From: Aquila chrysaetos chrysaetos
Taxonomy: Eukaryota; Chordata; Aves; Accipitriformes; Accipitridae
Assembly (NCBI RefSeq): GCF_900496995.4
Contig: NC_044004.1
Location: 78,623,538-78,687,537 of the forward strand
DNA: 64,000 bases
Reading direction: 5' to 3'
Shown here: positions 47,401 to 61,300 of the stretch, piece by piece
Numbering within the stretch: the stretch's first letter is position 1
Layout: every line of letters begins with the position of its first letter
Made by a program: the position numbers and the translations under genes
Notes under the pieces: generated by a model
The model's input: only the letters and a program-made list of their open reading frames with translations
Told to the model about the DNA's origin: nothing
Database searches by the model: none

Positions 47401-50128
47401 ACTGATTTACTTACTGACAAATCTGGCAGCAGCCTTACAATGTAAGCTTCAAAGAGCCCAAGGGACAAAATGGTCCATGAGTTACAGAACGAAAGTTATG
47501 ATGGTAGCAAAACTGCAGAATAAATCCATCAGTTATTTATACACACAGACATACAACTTCATTTCAAGAACTCCACTTGTAAAAACAACATATGGGTCTC
47601 AGAGCCATATTTGTTTGGGTTCTAAGTACCAATTTTAAGACTGATAACATATTAGGGAGCAAGAAAATCCTTATTCGGAACAGCAAATGTTTTTACCTTA
47701 GCACTTGGCAAAAAAATGCAATAGTTGTGGTTGCTCAAAGTCCTTTGAATATTTACCTTTGATGTTACCATGTTTGAATACATTCAGTTAAATGGGATGT
47801 GAAAATGCATGTTATCTAATTCAGTACATAAACAATGATGAGCAACTGTGTACCAGGAACCTTGAACTCTTTCTTTCTCTCCCTCTTTCTGCTTGGAAAC
47901 CTATTCATAATGGCAGAGGTGATGGCAGAGATCAGCCCTCAAGTTTTGTGGAAAAATATGCATCTTTGGTCTGACTGACCACACCAAGATTGTCCCAGAC
48001 CTGCACAGCACAGCCAGTAATTAGGGTTCTCAGTACTACATCAATTAATTGAAATTACTGTGACTTCAGCGTTATTTAGAAGTAAAGACACATTTCAGTA
48101 AAGCATATCATTCACACTTGGCTTGTACTGAGTAGAGAACATGAGGCTGAAGGCTGGTGTACGCTATGATAAGCTTTTACCATAGGTTAAAGACTGGCAG
48201 TCATCAGATGTTACTCATATACTAGTAAGCTCTTGGTCTTTGACAGAGCCTTAGGAAACGTCAGTATTCACCCACCCCCATTTGGCTCAGAAAAGTCGCC
48301 TCTTCCATTTTCTACAAGTGGTACTCATTTTTATCTTGTCCTGTTAAAAAATATGCTGCTACTAATAAAAGCAGCAACAAACCTTGTACTTGTGAGTGCA
48401 GTGTTTAGTTCCAAATGACAATTGTCATGCAGTTCTGCTAATCTGATCGGCGAGCCTTCTCAGGTTTTAAGGCCACTTTCAATGAGCACTTCAGGTCAAA
48501 GACTTAATCCAGGGAGACCTTCTTTTTATGTCTCAGATAAAAGAATTCAAACCCATGCTTTTGGCATGAATGCATATTTTACCTTCTCGCTTGGCCACCA
48601 CCAGGAACATAACACATGTTTGAAAAGTGCGGCATCTCCTCGCAGTGTTTTTGTCTGCTTCAGAAGTGCAAGCCCATTTCCCAGAGAAGTCAAACAAACT
48701 CACTCTGGGCGTAATGAACGTAATTAGCAAATGAAGAAACTATGCTGGGAAGGGTTACTTTACTGAAAGCAGTGCATACTGGCTTTTGGACCAGCAGACT
48801 ACTCTCAAAGCAGTCTGTCTGACAATTTCCCCCAGTTTGTGTACCAACTTAATTAGTAGCTACCTGGTACAATTACTGTCAGTTGCGTCCCTGTCTTGTA
48901 ACATGATGCTCTGTGTCCACACAGGGACCTGCTGTGGCTGGAAGTCAGTGTAGGGGCAGGGGTTCCCCAAAGCAGATCTCATTTCAGGATTTGGGCTTTA
49001 AACTATGAGTCCCTCTAGAGAGTACAAGGACCGTGTGAATTGACAGCATTTGGTAAATAATAGGTGTAGACTAATTCAGATTGTTTCTTTGGCTTAGACT
49101 ATATTTGTCTATTTGGGAAAGAGAGGTTGTTTGGCTTCTTTTTCCACCAATAGTAATCTATATTCTTCTTAACCACAAGCTAATTGCTTACAGTGAAATA
49201 AAGTGGACAATTTAACTGCGTATTTCCACTCTCGTTCCCGTTTTCCAGTTTCACTGTGCAAGCATTCCTGCAGGTCCAAGCTAAAATGAACAGATAAAGT
49301 CTTGGCATATGCAAAGAAAATATTTGATAAGATTCTGGATGCCAAAGTATACATGAAGTTCTTGCCCTAGTGCGGAAAGTTAGGAAAGGCCGGAGTACTC
49401 CTGAGTTATTAACATTTTCTTTTATGTCCTCTTCCATTTCATAATGTTTGCTATTACTTAAAAGGTCTCCTGGCATTCCAGCGATGTTAGAAGAAGGCTA
49501 GAGGAACATGAATGTTTTTTTTCTTGCCTATTATACACTTCTTTCCCCCTGGTACTTCTTGATGCTGGTTTTCACTCAAACACATCTGCTTAGAAGGTGC
49601 AGCAGAGTAAGATGCACAGTTTTGCCCAGTAAACAAACTCAGAGCAATTTCACTTCCTCTTCTGGGAGGCAAGTAACAATGATCGTGTTAAAAACACATG
49701 GGGCTGTGGCATATCAGCAAAGCCACCTACTGAGGCCATAGAAACTGGAGGAAAATCCTGTGAAAACCCCTTTCTCTGCTGGCCTTCTGTCTTACATAGA
49801 CTTTTTATGGCGACATGGGTACAAAATAAAACCACACCAAAGAAGATGGCTTTTTCCATCTGCTTTTACCTTGGTTTCACTGATTTCAGCGGCTACACAA
49901 AGTGCAAGCCAGTTCCACGGGGAAATGTCAGCCTGCTCTCCAGAGCGTGTGGCTACCCCGCAGAGCCTGGGAGGATGCAGCTGGGCTTCATTACCAGCCC
50001 CACCACTGGGGCCAAGTGACCCTGCTTCCTTTAACAAGCCTTTTAACATGAACTATAAAAGATGCCTGTCCTGCCTTAGGAGGAGGGAAGATAAGAGTAA
50101 GTTGTTAGGGGTAGATGAGTTAGTCTGG

Positions 50129-50195
50129 GTTTTTTGGGTTTTTGTTTTGTTTTGTTTTGTTTTGTTTTGTTTTGTGTTTTTTTTGTTTTTTTTTT
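50129..50195. repeat. (TTTTG)n microsatellite
   Basis: Six perfect TTTTG units at 50145-50174 within a longer T-rich tract. Confidence 0.9.
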
Positions 50196-53100
50196 AAAGT
50201 TTGTTTTTAGGTGAGAGGAGAATTTTCAGATCTGTAGGGCTTTGGGTTTGTTTTTTAGCTCTGCCAGGGAGCATTGTTTTTTCTTACAGTAATACTGGAA
50301 TTTCAGCCAGTTGTTTGACTGATTTGTAAATGTGGCCCTATTAGAGAAAACATTTCCCTCTTCTTTCCTCCTTCTAAGATGTATATGTACTTCTTACTTG
50401 TATTAGGTCTCCTGAGCCAGCTAACCTCATGTATAAGAGGTTTAACATAAACTATGATGTCTTTTTACTTCAGAAAACAAACAAACAAAGGGATTCTAGA
50501 AGTCTTTGTCTGCTCTCTGAGTAGGTAATGAATAAGTACTTCATATCATAAATCTGTGTTCATAATATAATGGCAAAACTGTTAAAAGGCTGATACAGAG
50601 AAAATAATTAATTGCTGGTTTGGGGGAGGGGGTTTAATGCCATGTGCATACACATGCTGATTCTCACTACCTGTGGTGTCTGCCCCTGCTATGCCTGTAT
50701 TTTGATGCTGGGTTCAGATGGTAGTTTAGACTTTTCTTAGGTGGTAGTAAGGGTAGGCCCTATGCTTAAGGCTACAGGTATTCAGAGGCTTAATTTGTTT
50801 TGATCTGAGTAGGAACTCAACATATCTGTGTACATGTATTTGTATTGCTCTGTTATTTAATTACAATGCCACCTATGTACTTAGTGCTTGAAACAAGATA
50901 GAAAAAAGTGAAGTAAATTTTCTTAAAAATAAAAAAATTTGTCTTGGCTTTTGCTGTATCAGGCACAGGTGTGAGCATTTTATCTGATGTTGTTACAGCC
51001 TGTAAGTATTACTGGGAACCAATCTCTTGCTCCAGACAGCTGAAGTGAAATCTTCAGCCTTTTGAAGTCAATGGATTTCTTTCTTGACTACATCAGTCTT
51101 GTACTTCTATAAATGGTTTCAGTGTAGGCAATCTAAAAAGGCCACATCCTAGATTCAGCAGATGCTAATGCATCTTTCTGCTACAGCAATCACATTTGGT
51201 ATGTGTGGACTAGTTTTATGTGAGGCCTTTCCAGAAGGCATTAGTTCTTATCAAACTTACTCCCACTAATTTTGATGATAGGAGGGTCCAGCCATCACTG
51301 AACATTTTTGAAAAACCTGCCCTAGGTACTCTGGATGCCAAGTAAGTGATGGCAAATACAGAATTTGACAGAGTGGTTTTGACAGGAGAGGTTACACACT
51401 ATTTGTGTCATGTTGTAAGTAAAACCTCTCAGTTACTAGTACTATGTAGTATAACACCTGCTAGAAGTAAGCAGGCATGTGCTTAGTTGTTTCACTCTAT
51501 TAAAATAGAGAAATGTGCGTTTGTAGCAGCAGGCAGCTGAAATAACTGTAAATTTCTGCTCCAATGGCTTATCTTAAATAAATGTTGACAGGATTATTAA
51601 CTATTAATCTTATAATGCATACCTTCCTAAAGGACCTGAATTCTCATTTTAACGGTGTCAAAATTCTTTCTCTAAGTCTAGCAAGTCTGGTAGCGAAGAG
51701 TCTGATTGTGTGAAATCTGGTTGTATGATGGGAGTAGGACTGCTTCTTCATTACATCCCAAATGGGAAACACTACTTTAGCTTGCTTTTCTTCTAGAGTG
51801 AGAGGTAAGAAATGATCCTGCTTATTCTTAAAGTATGGGTTTTTTGGATGGGGGGGGAAAAGATCAGAGAGTCTGGATTAGAAAATGATCTGATGTCTGG
51901 TACTCAGTGGTTTAACTTAATTCCTCATTCATACCTATTTTGTTACCGATGCTGTTCTACACCTGGGACTGCATACTATTTCAGATGAAACAGAGGAATA
52001 TAGAACCAAAACCAAGGTTTAAATATTTTGTCAAGTAACAGATTTTAGTTTTCTTTTTTTTTTCTTCCCTGATTTCTTTAAGTGTTAATGTTTACAGCAC
52101 ATTCATTTCTACTTGACTTCCCCACCCCCCTGCCTTTCCAAGCTGCTGTTTTATGAATGTTGCATTTTCCTGTTGAGCTGCAGCAGCTGTTTCTAGCTGT
52201 GTAATTTAAACCTGTATGTAGAGGAGAAGCTGGGCTTTTCACATCATTTCCATGTTAAACCTTTTCCTCAGTAGCTCCGTATTACTGAGGAGAGCCTTTC
52301 ATTTGTTGTCTTCAGGTAGTCTATAGATTTTAGAGTCTGTTTAGAGTTTCAGTGAATCTGTGAAAGGCCAAGATAGCAACTGATACAATTTAGCAACGGG
52401 TTTAGTCTTCTAAGTAAGTGCTTAGACTGGTTTATAAACTTGTGGTATCAATCCTATTGGAGATGCAAGTTCTTACTTAATTTCACCTGTTCAATGGTTC
52501 CAAAGCCTACTTTGGAAGAACACTTGTTGTTATTGCTTCTCTGAAGTCCACATAACTGGTTAAAATAATCAGAATACTCAGCTTGCCTGGACAACCACTG
52601 CTGATACCAAGGTTTGGGGGACATACTCCCCCCTCCCTTTTTTTAAGCCATTTTCTTTTAAATAGAAATGTTTATTAATGCAAGTTTAAGTGACCCAATA
52701 ACACTGATAGGTTTTTGAATGCAGCTAGTTATTACTTTCCAGCACAACTTTCTCTTTAATGGTAGGTATCTGCCTGTTTAACAAAATAGGGCCTTATTTA
52801 TCTCATAATAGGCATGAGAGAATAATGAATGGAGAGTTGGCATTCTGATCTTGCAGCCATTGTGTATTTTGGAAAGTCCACTGATTTACAGTTTGATTTC
52901 TGCCCATTGAAAAGCATAGTTGAGGTACCTTTTGATGAACGGTTAGACAGATGTTCATCATTTCCTTCAAAAAGATATCTTCTCCTCCTCTGAAGACTTG
53001 CCTTACTGATCCCATGTACTGTGAGGAAAACTGAAAAAGAACAGGTGGAAATGTTATTACTTGAATATTTGCTGTTTATAGACACAAAATAGCATGCCTA

Positions 53101-56100
53101 TTAAAAAAGATGTTACATCTCAAAGCCAGATAACTTATCCTCAGGGAGGGATGATGATGGTGGGAGGGTGTTTTCTTTCAGGCAGTTAAGCATGGTTCTT
53201 ATTTTGTTCCTTGGTGGAATCAGGACTTACTCATCCTCTGTGTCCTGGGAAATTAATTAATTCTTTGAGGACACAAGGATGAAGACCCTGCTGAGTGCAG
53301 GCTGGGCTTGCACATAGGCTGTGGGCACTCTTGGTATTTTTCCTCCCACACACCCACGCTTATGCCAGCTGCAATCTGGTCCCATTACTATTACTGTGTT
53401 TATTCTCCTCAATTTCCCATCACACAACTGGGAAGTTGAATGCAAAATAAAACCAAATACATTTACTTCTAGCTGTTTTGCATAGCGTTATAATTAGAAG
53501 CTGGAGACAACTCTCTCCCTTTGTCGTTCAATATCAAGGCATTGTTCCTCCTCTTGGTTTTTCTTTTCCCAAGTACTGTCTCTTCATAGCCATTCTTTCA
53601 CAGATGAAAAGGTTTGGATTTGTTTTAATGTTTGACATGTTTAAAACTAGTGGGCAGGTACACTAAGCTAACGCATATATCGTGCTGTTCTAGAGAACTG
53701 GTTTAGTCTGTCTTGAGAGCAGGAGCAGCTGCAGGCCGCCTGCAGATGTTGACTGGACAGACAGTTGCTCATGAGTGATTCCATTATGTTTCCTCAGATC
53801 CCTTTTTGAGTCATGTTGGGCAACTGCTCCTAACCTCTAATGGCTTCCTTATGTTCTTTCACCCTCTCTTGTTCAAACTGTGCAGCTGGCTGCCAGGGAG
53901 GACAGCACAGTGACAACGGCTGGTGCAACATGGTTCGCAGGCAGATGACGCGTGACAGGGTATAGACAATACAGTGGTTCTGTTTCTTCTCTAATTGGTG
54001 ACTGCTGAGTGCCAGGTAATTCGTCTCATGCCCTCTCCAGGGATGGTGGAGCAGACCTAAAGGACATGGCGAAAAGGCAGTGCCTGCTGCTTTGGTTTGA
54101 GCAGTAGGTTGAAGCAAGTTACAACTATTTCTGGATCCTGTTTAGTCATAGGTTCCCTGTTGGTATTGACCAAGCCCCTTTTCTCATTGTGTTCTGGAGA
54201 TGTTTGATTGCTTTCCTCCAGCCTTGCTTAAGTGGCATTACAGCTGATTGTATAATAACTCAGTCTAGCATTCATAGCATGCTTTGCAGGAGGCTCTGCC
54301 CTGAGGTTTTGATCAACAGCTCCTAGTTTGGATGAAGTATGGGAGAAGTGGAGAAAGACTGGAAAGTTATGAAATCCTTTTTACCAGAGCCTCATGCTGA
54401 CTTTATATCCAAGTGTGAAGGAATTGCTTCTGAGATCATTGCTGTTTCCGAGCTCAAATTGCGTCCTTGTGCTTAGCTTGTGATGCTGTCACTCACCCTT
54501 CTGTAAGACATATGGCTTGACAAAGCCACTACTTACATGCTGCACGTAGTAGCTAAGTATTTGTCATCATAATTATATGAAACACCAAAATACCTCTGTC
54601 ACTAAAAAAAATAGAAACACATCTCTGACCAGAGCTTTGAGGTAGGTCTGTCCAGACCTCTTCCCTCAGAGCTTTTAAACTCAAACCTCAGGTTTTCTTT
54701 GAACAAAAGCCTACATCAGACAGACATCTTACAACAGAGATGAGAGAGAGAGAAAAGACAGACTAGACATAGGGAAGGGTTTATAAACAAATCTCCTGCT
54801 GCTCACTTTGTCCTTGCTTCCAGTCTTGGTTTCAGTCAGCTCTGTGGCTTTTGGGGCTGAAGCAGACTGTGAGTTCACTCTGGTCCCTAGAGAGTTTTCT
54901 CCCCATTGTCACTGGGGCTTGTTTCTAGCTTCCTGCTGCTCTTGGCTATCTCCTGAGCCTGAACTGCATGCTCATATCTCTTTGCTGTTTGCTTCTCCCC
55001 CCCTTAAGCGTACCCAGTAGCTCTCTAATGAAGATGCTGCATCCTTTCCCCTGCAGAGGGGCCCACTTGACTCCATCGCTCTCTTTAAAGGAAGATAATA
55101 TACCAAGAGAAACAAATAAATTGGATACTGTCTGTCCTAGCCACTAACAGAGACATTTTTCTGGAATAAGAAGGGTATGTTTTGATAAATATGAAAAGTG
55201 CAATATAAATATTTAGCTACTGTTAACTCTGCTGTTAATGTTTTCTGGCTATCTTTTCAAAGTTGTTTGTGTGCTTCTTTGTATGATTTTTCTAATATTC
55301 TTTTCCATCTCAAAATACAAAAAGACAGGTTTTTACGAGTTCTCATATAATGGAGAAAATGTATAGTTATCCACACCTCCTCTTTGTGCAGAGGTTAACA
55401 GGGAGATCTCCTTAACTGCTTTCTACCTCAGCTGGAATTTGTGCTTTTGAGTCCTTAATTGCTGTTTGGTTTGGGGGTTTTTTTGTGTATGCTGCTTATT
55501 TCTGCTAGTTCAGCAGACATGCTCATAATGAAGAGTGGAGGTTCAGTATTCAGTGTATTTTCTGCATGGGGTGAATAATTTTGCTCACATCTGGTACTGT
55601 TGTAGTAGACCTCTGTGTGAATGCAAGTGTAGGTGTCTGCTCAGTGTAGGTGCTCAGATCAGATTAAGAGGAAAAATCTGATGGGTAGCAATCTGATGAG
55701 GAGTTCCTGAGAAGTATAACAAGTCTTCGTCTGCTAAAGTAATGCAGCTCCTACACTGCTCTGCACAATGAATATGGTTGCTTTTATCCTACTCCAGTCT
55801 AAAACTTCCTAATGACTTCAGAGGAGTTGTTACAGCAGAAACATACCCATCTGTAAATTAACCACTAGTGTAATGAAAAGTTATACAAATCTATAACATC
55901 TAACCAGTTCCATGACAACTAGAGGAACAGCAAGATACTTCACAATATGATGACAAACAATGATATTGAGGAGGAGGAATGTACATGAAAGAAACAATCA
56001 AACAACAATAACAAGAGTAGAGGCACATTTTCATTAAATGAAAACATCTTAAACAATGACCTTTCAGACAAACCACAGAAATAGCAAACATGCAGCCTTT

Positions 56101-58323
56101 TTAATAACAGTTTCATAATGGAGTTTTGCACACATACCCCCTGGAAGCTTAATGTAGTCCAAATGTCTATCCCTCGGACAAGGCCTGTGGGTATATGCTC
56201 TGACGGCTGAATGAACAAGTGAAAGCTTGCAGGTTACTCAAACCTGCAGGGAATCCATGTTCACAACTATCCTTCTCTCTATTTGAATGTGAATTTTTCT
56301 CATTTGATTTTTCTTTTCATCATTGTTGTTGTTTTTATGGGAGGGAAGTAAGGAGGAGAGGGAGAATGAAATTGTTAGTAAATGATCTGTCATAAAAGGT
56401 ATGCTGAGAGTCTACTAAAAATGACTTGTCTTTGAATTTAGTCCAAGCCAGCTCTAGTTCCTAGTGATGTTGGGCTGCTGTAGCACTCATCAATGTCATA
56501 TTGCATTTGAAATGGATAAATGTCTTGATTTATATGATGATGGGGTTTTTGGTTGCTTTGTCCTGTTAGGCAGATACTGTAAGCTGGAGGGGGGGCACAC
56601 AAAATATCATGTGGGATGATACCAAAATCAGTAGCTGTTCCTTCCTAGACTTCTCAAAGCAGTAGATTTCTTATGAAGAAAGTATTTCAGATTTATTTTT
56701 TAGTGTATTGAAACCTTTTTAATTCTCACGTCTTGCTAATAGCTTTCATTGATGCTATCTATCAGGTCAAATAACCACCTGATTCTTAAATCAGGGGGTT
56801 ATGTGACTTTAATCTGTCATAACAATATCTATTAATAACAAATTTTCAAAAGCCAACTCAAGACCATTAGAGATTAATTGCGTTTGACTAAGTATAGACT
56901 ATTAAGAGTTAAAATCCCTGCAATGGACAAATGCTTCACCTATGTGTGTTTAATGTTTTGCTGCCAACCTTTTGGATTGTTCTATTTTTTCCATGTCTTT
57001 TATCATAGTTCAATGTTAGTTATTATAAACATTCTCCAACCTTCAAAATTTCATTAGAAACAATGGTTATGCCTACAGCCTGCAAGTCTGTAAAGATGCA
57101 GAACACATGAGATGAAAATAAACTACTGCCATTCTTATTGGATGGTGTTTGATCAGAATTAAAATGTATGGTATATAACCCAGTGACTCTTATTGCAGTT
57201 TGTAAACTAAATGGAAGTAATGCAGTGTCAAGAACTATTGCAGAAATGATAAAATTTAGCAACTCCAAATAGAAAAAAGATGGTTTCTTTCTAAGACAGC
57301 ATGAGAAGGGAAATGGAGACTCTGCTTCTGTTGTCCTTTGCTGGAGACTCCATGTGTATAGATGTGTGCCTGTGCCAATGTGAGGAGCAGGTTGGTTGGG
57401 TTCAAAAATCCACTGGCTAGACAGGCAGGACTGTAGCAGCAGCTGCATATTGAGTGCTTTGCATCCACTGTGCTTCCTTCTCTCCCACTTCTCTCTTATT
57501 CTTACAGCATGAAGTGAGCCTAACCTCGCTTAGGCACAGATCAGGCAAAACCATGTTAGTTGTGTTGTATCCTGTGACTCTGTGCAGGTTAATGCTTTTC
57601 ATCCATGTTAGCAGAACAATGAAGCATGTTCAGCATGCAGGTTGGCCACAGCCGTGTTGCTCAACAAGGGCTAACTACGGCTACTTCTCGAGTGTAGACA
57701 GGGCTTCATTCAGCCTTTCTGTGATGAATTATTATAGTTTGGGCAGACTTTCATATAGTTTCAGAAAGGGCATGTTAATGTCTTGTACCTCTTGAAAGAC
57801 ACACTTTTAAATAAGATGCAGCTGCATTGTATTTTCAGTCCACTCCCTTGCTGCTTTATGAGAAAAGATGACTAACTCATTTACGGCAATACTGAGCAGT
57901 AATAACTTTAAATTTATGGGGCACCCAGTGTCTAGATGCCTTAGGGCGCCTGACAGGCTATAACTTAAAATGTAACTTTAAAAAAAGCAGTGTGATTTAA
58001 CACAATAGAACCGATGGAGAAACAGAAACCCTATTGTGTGATAAATAGAACAGCGTCCCACAAACAATATCAAACCCAAACTCTCTGCAGCCTGACCCAG
58101 AGGGGTGCCATTGTTTTCTCTGAAATGTCAGAGAGGAGTACACACTTGAGCTAAGAGAAAGCAATTATATAGGCAGGCTTTGCACATGGTAAAACAGAAC
58201 CAGCTACAGCTTTAGACTGAGCGGTAGGATTTGTTGGTCTTGTTAACCAAGGATGAATACTTCAGAAAGGAAGCAACATAGTAGCAGACATCTTCCAAAT
58301 GTCTCTCTAGAGCCATTACTTTT

Positions 58324-58347
58324 CTTTGAAAAGCATGCTTTTCAAAG
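58324..58347. promoter_or_regulatory. Perfect 24-bp palindrome with two TCF/LEF-type sites
   Basis: The half CTTTGAAAAGCA is followed directly by its exact reverse complement TGCTTTTCAAAG, with no spacer. Each end is CTTTGAA, the core word of TCF/LEF (Wnt effector) sites. The palindrome is certain. A regulatory role is an inference. Confidence 0.45.
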
Positions 58348-61300
58348 TACACTTGTCCTCTTATTAATCATAAGATTAATCTGTCCATATATACACATGC
58401 ATTTTTCCATTGGTCCTTCTTCTCTACTAATTTCAGATAGTTACAGAACTCCTTGCTGACGTTAATCTGCTCTCAAAATCAACTTCTGCCCCAAAGTGTA
58501 CGTTTGACAGGCTTGTATCAAGCTTTTGTATCAGCTTCTGTTCTTTGTGAATAGTGAAAGTAGTTCCTGAGAGGGTGCCATGTGAGATCCTTTCCCCCAA
58601 TTATTTCAGAGTCTCCAGACATCTCTGCTTTGTGAAGCTAAGCAGACTTGTAAAGTTTAAATAGAAGGCTTTGTCTGGAAGAGTGAACTTGTTTGAATCA
58701 TTCTACCATTGCTTGTAAGGAAGAACATATTTCTTATTTCTGTCTCAATTTTGAAAACATAAAAATAATGAAGGGAATGAAAAGAAAAATTATATTCTTG
58801 TCTTTAATCCTTCTAGTGCTTTCAAAACTGAGTAACCTCATGAAGTGATGTTAAGCTGCACAAAATATTTTGAATTACACAACTTAATCTTTGAAATAGC
58901 TATTGGTTTTCTTCATTTTTCTTTTATTGTTTGCATGTTTTTCTAATGTACATAAGTCATTTTACAGTCGATCCTTATAGACCTTGGCAACAATACTGAA
59001 AACCATTTGAGCCAGAGTTGTATACTTGATGATTGCTGCTTCTTACATTTATTTTAGTCTAGTCTGGTATCTTGTATAATACAGACTTGGAAATAAGACT
59101 CCTACAGTTAAATGAATTATCCTACTAAGTAGTGTGAAAGACTATCATGTGTAACTTTTCTTTCTAGAAACAACAGAAGTACTATGTTTGTAGTTTTCTT
59201 ATTTGATACTGTGACTGTATCCAGGGGGTGGGGGAGTGGAATTAGGAAGTCTCTAGAGTTTGGCATACAATTTCCAACACTATGCATTTCACAATCTTGT
59301 ATCTACCTCATGGCACCCCGGTTAAATAATGTTAACAAGAAATACAGTGCCTCAAGAAGCACAGTAGCCAGAAACTTGCACATTATGGCCTCAAAAAATA
59401 CTTCTATTTAGCTAGTAAAATTTTAGATAGTTGCAATCTAAAAAAAAGTGTTATTTACAAAGATTAATAGAGGATATGAGAGGGTACAACTTAATTTTAC
59501 AGAAATTAATGCTATTAAGTGGGTGGTCATAAATCAGAACAATTGTTAGTGAAATCAGTTCTTCAGAATGTTATGAAATTTGCTTTTTAAAAATTGCTAA
59601 TACACAATATCATGTCTTTAAGATGACTCTTCTTTCTTTATTTGAAGTTCTGCAAACTATAGGCTACATGGCTAGATGTGTTGCTTTAAAAACAAAGCAA
59701 ACCCCAGAAGCATATACAGCATGTACCAACAGGTAATTTGCAGCTCTGTCTCTGATTCTACATTTTCAGCTGACTTTAAATTCTGAACATTTGGGACAGA
59801 GTTGCTGAGTACCCATGGTGTCAGATGGAATATAACAAGGATTAGAGTTTTCAAATGGAAGCATTCAACAGAAAAGCCATTTTCAAATAGTCATCCTGCA
59901 TGGTTTAATGAAAACCTAATTCCTCACAAACGTTGGTGGTTTGTTTTTTTTGGTTGGTTTGTTTGGGTTTTGTTAGGCTGAGTTAATTCTAAACATAGAT
60001 GCATATGGTACCCCTAATTATGCAGGTCCTTAAGTTATATAAAGCAGCTCATGACCATGTGTGTTGGTAAAGCTGGTTCTGCTGAGGCCTGTAAGTGAAA
60101 ACTCTCAGATTCGTTTTAAATTTTTACATGCAGGACTGGCTTCTGGCTTCTCTTTCACAATAAAACATGTATTTGGATGGAGTGAAGCAAAGATCCACAG
60201 ACGAATTCAAGCCTCTGTCCTCTAGGCCTGTGTTGAAGCAGTAAGAATTTCCCGTTTTTCCAGAGGAATTTGTTACACCACTGAAAAGTATTTCCTGGGT
60301 AAATATGTTGTCAATTGAGAAAGTGACTTTAGTGGAGGACAGGCAAGTAGGAGACTGAAAACCAAGGAAAGCACTAAGGTGCCTTTAGGATAGTTCTTGC
60401 CCATGCTTAAGTTAGTAGCTCTCATTTTGGTGCATGCTCTAAGGAAACGTTCTTTGAAGAGTTCACATAACACTTCCAAAAGGTTTAGAACAATATTTAA
60501 TTTTTATATTTGGATTTAAAAAAAAAACCACATAGTTTGTTTGTCAAGAAAAAAAAAAAAATCTGTATTCTTAAAATTGACTGGAAGATAGATTCTTTGC
60601 CATGTTGATGCAACTTTCTGGAATCACTTATTGTAACCTTGCAAATTCTAGATGGCACAGAACTACCAGAAATCTAACATAATTTAAAATAAAACAAATA
60701 TTACAGAATAACTAAGGAAAGGTATAGGAATGCATTTCAGCTTAGATTCAAAGCAGAGCTCAATACAAAATAATTCCACTTCACAGAAGTAGTCACAGGA
60801 AACAATCCTCCTTGCAACATTGTACTGCGCATAGGACTCAAAACCCCAAAGAAACAACATTCTGTTTATGGGGCTGAATGTTGTATTGCCTCTTCTGAGA
60901 TAAACCTCAAATTACACGATGCACTGATTTCAGCTGTTTTAAAAATAACTAAAGCCCAGAAAAAAAAATCCAACACCCTTCTAAATAATACTCCCAGATA
61001 CTGGACCCCTGAAGTCAATGAGAATTCTCCTTGCATTTCAAATCTAGTGCCTCCACCCCTAGTGGTTTGACCACCTGGGTTTTTGTCTAATATCTCAGGT
61101 CAAATACCATTGATAGCTGTGAATTCAACACCTGATAAAAGGGGGGTGGGGTGGGGAAACCAGGGTCTGTAAATACTGGAGGCATGTGCTGGTCCTTGAA
61201 ACATGTGATCTCTTCTGAATTCAAAGTCTACAAGATAGACTGAAGTGGTGCTGATGGTGAGACCAGTGGTGCATTGAGGAGGATTCATGGAAAGAGTCTG

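Noticed and set aside
52798..53085. Two overlapping - strand frames that look exon-like
   Set aside because: Neither is recognisable, both frames are open over the same bases, and no convincing splice pair was found.
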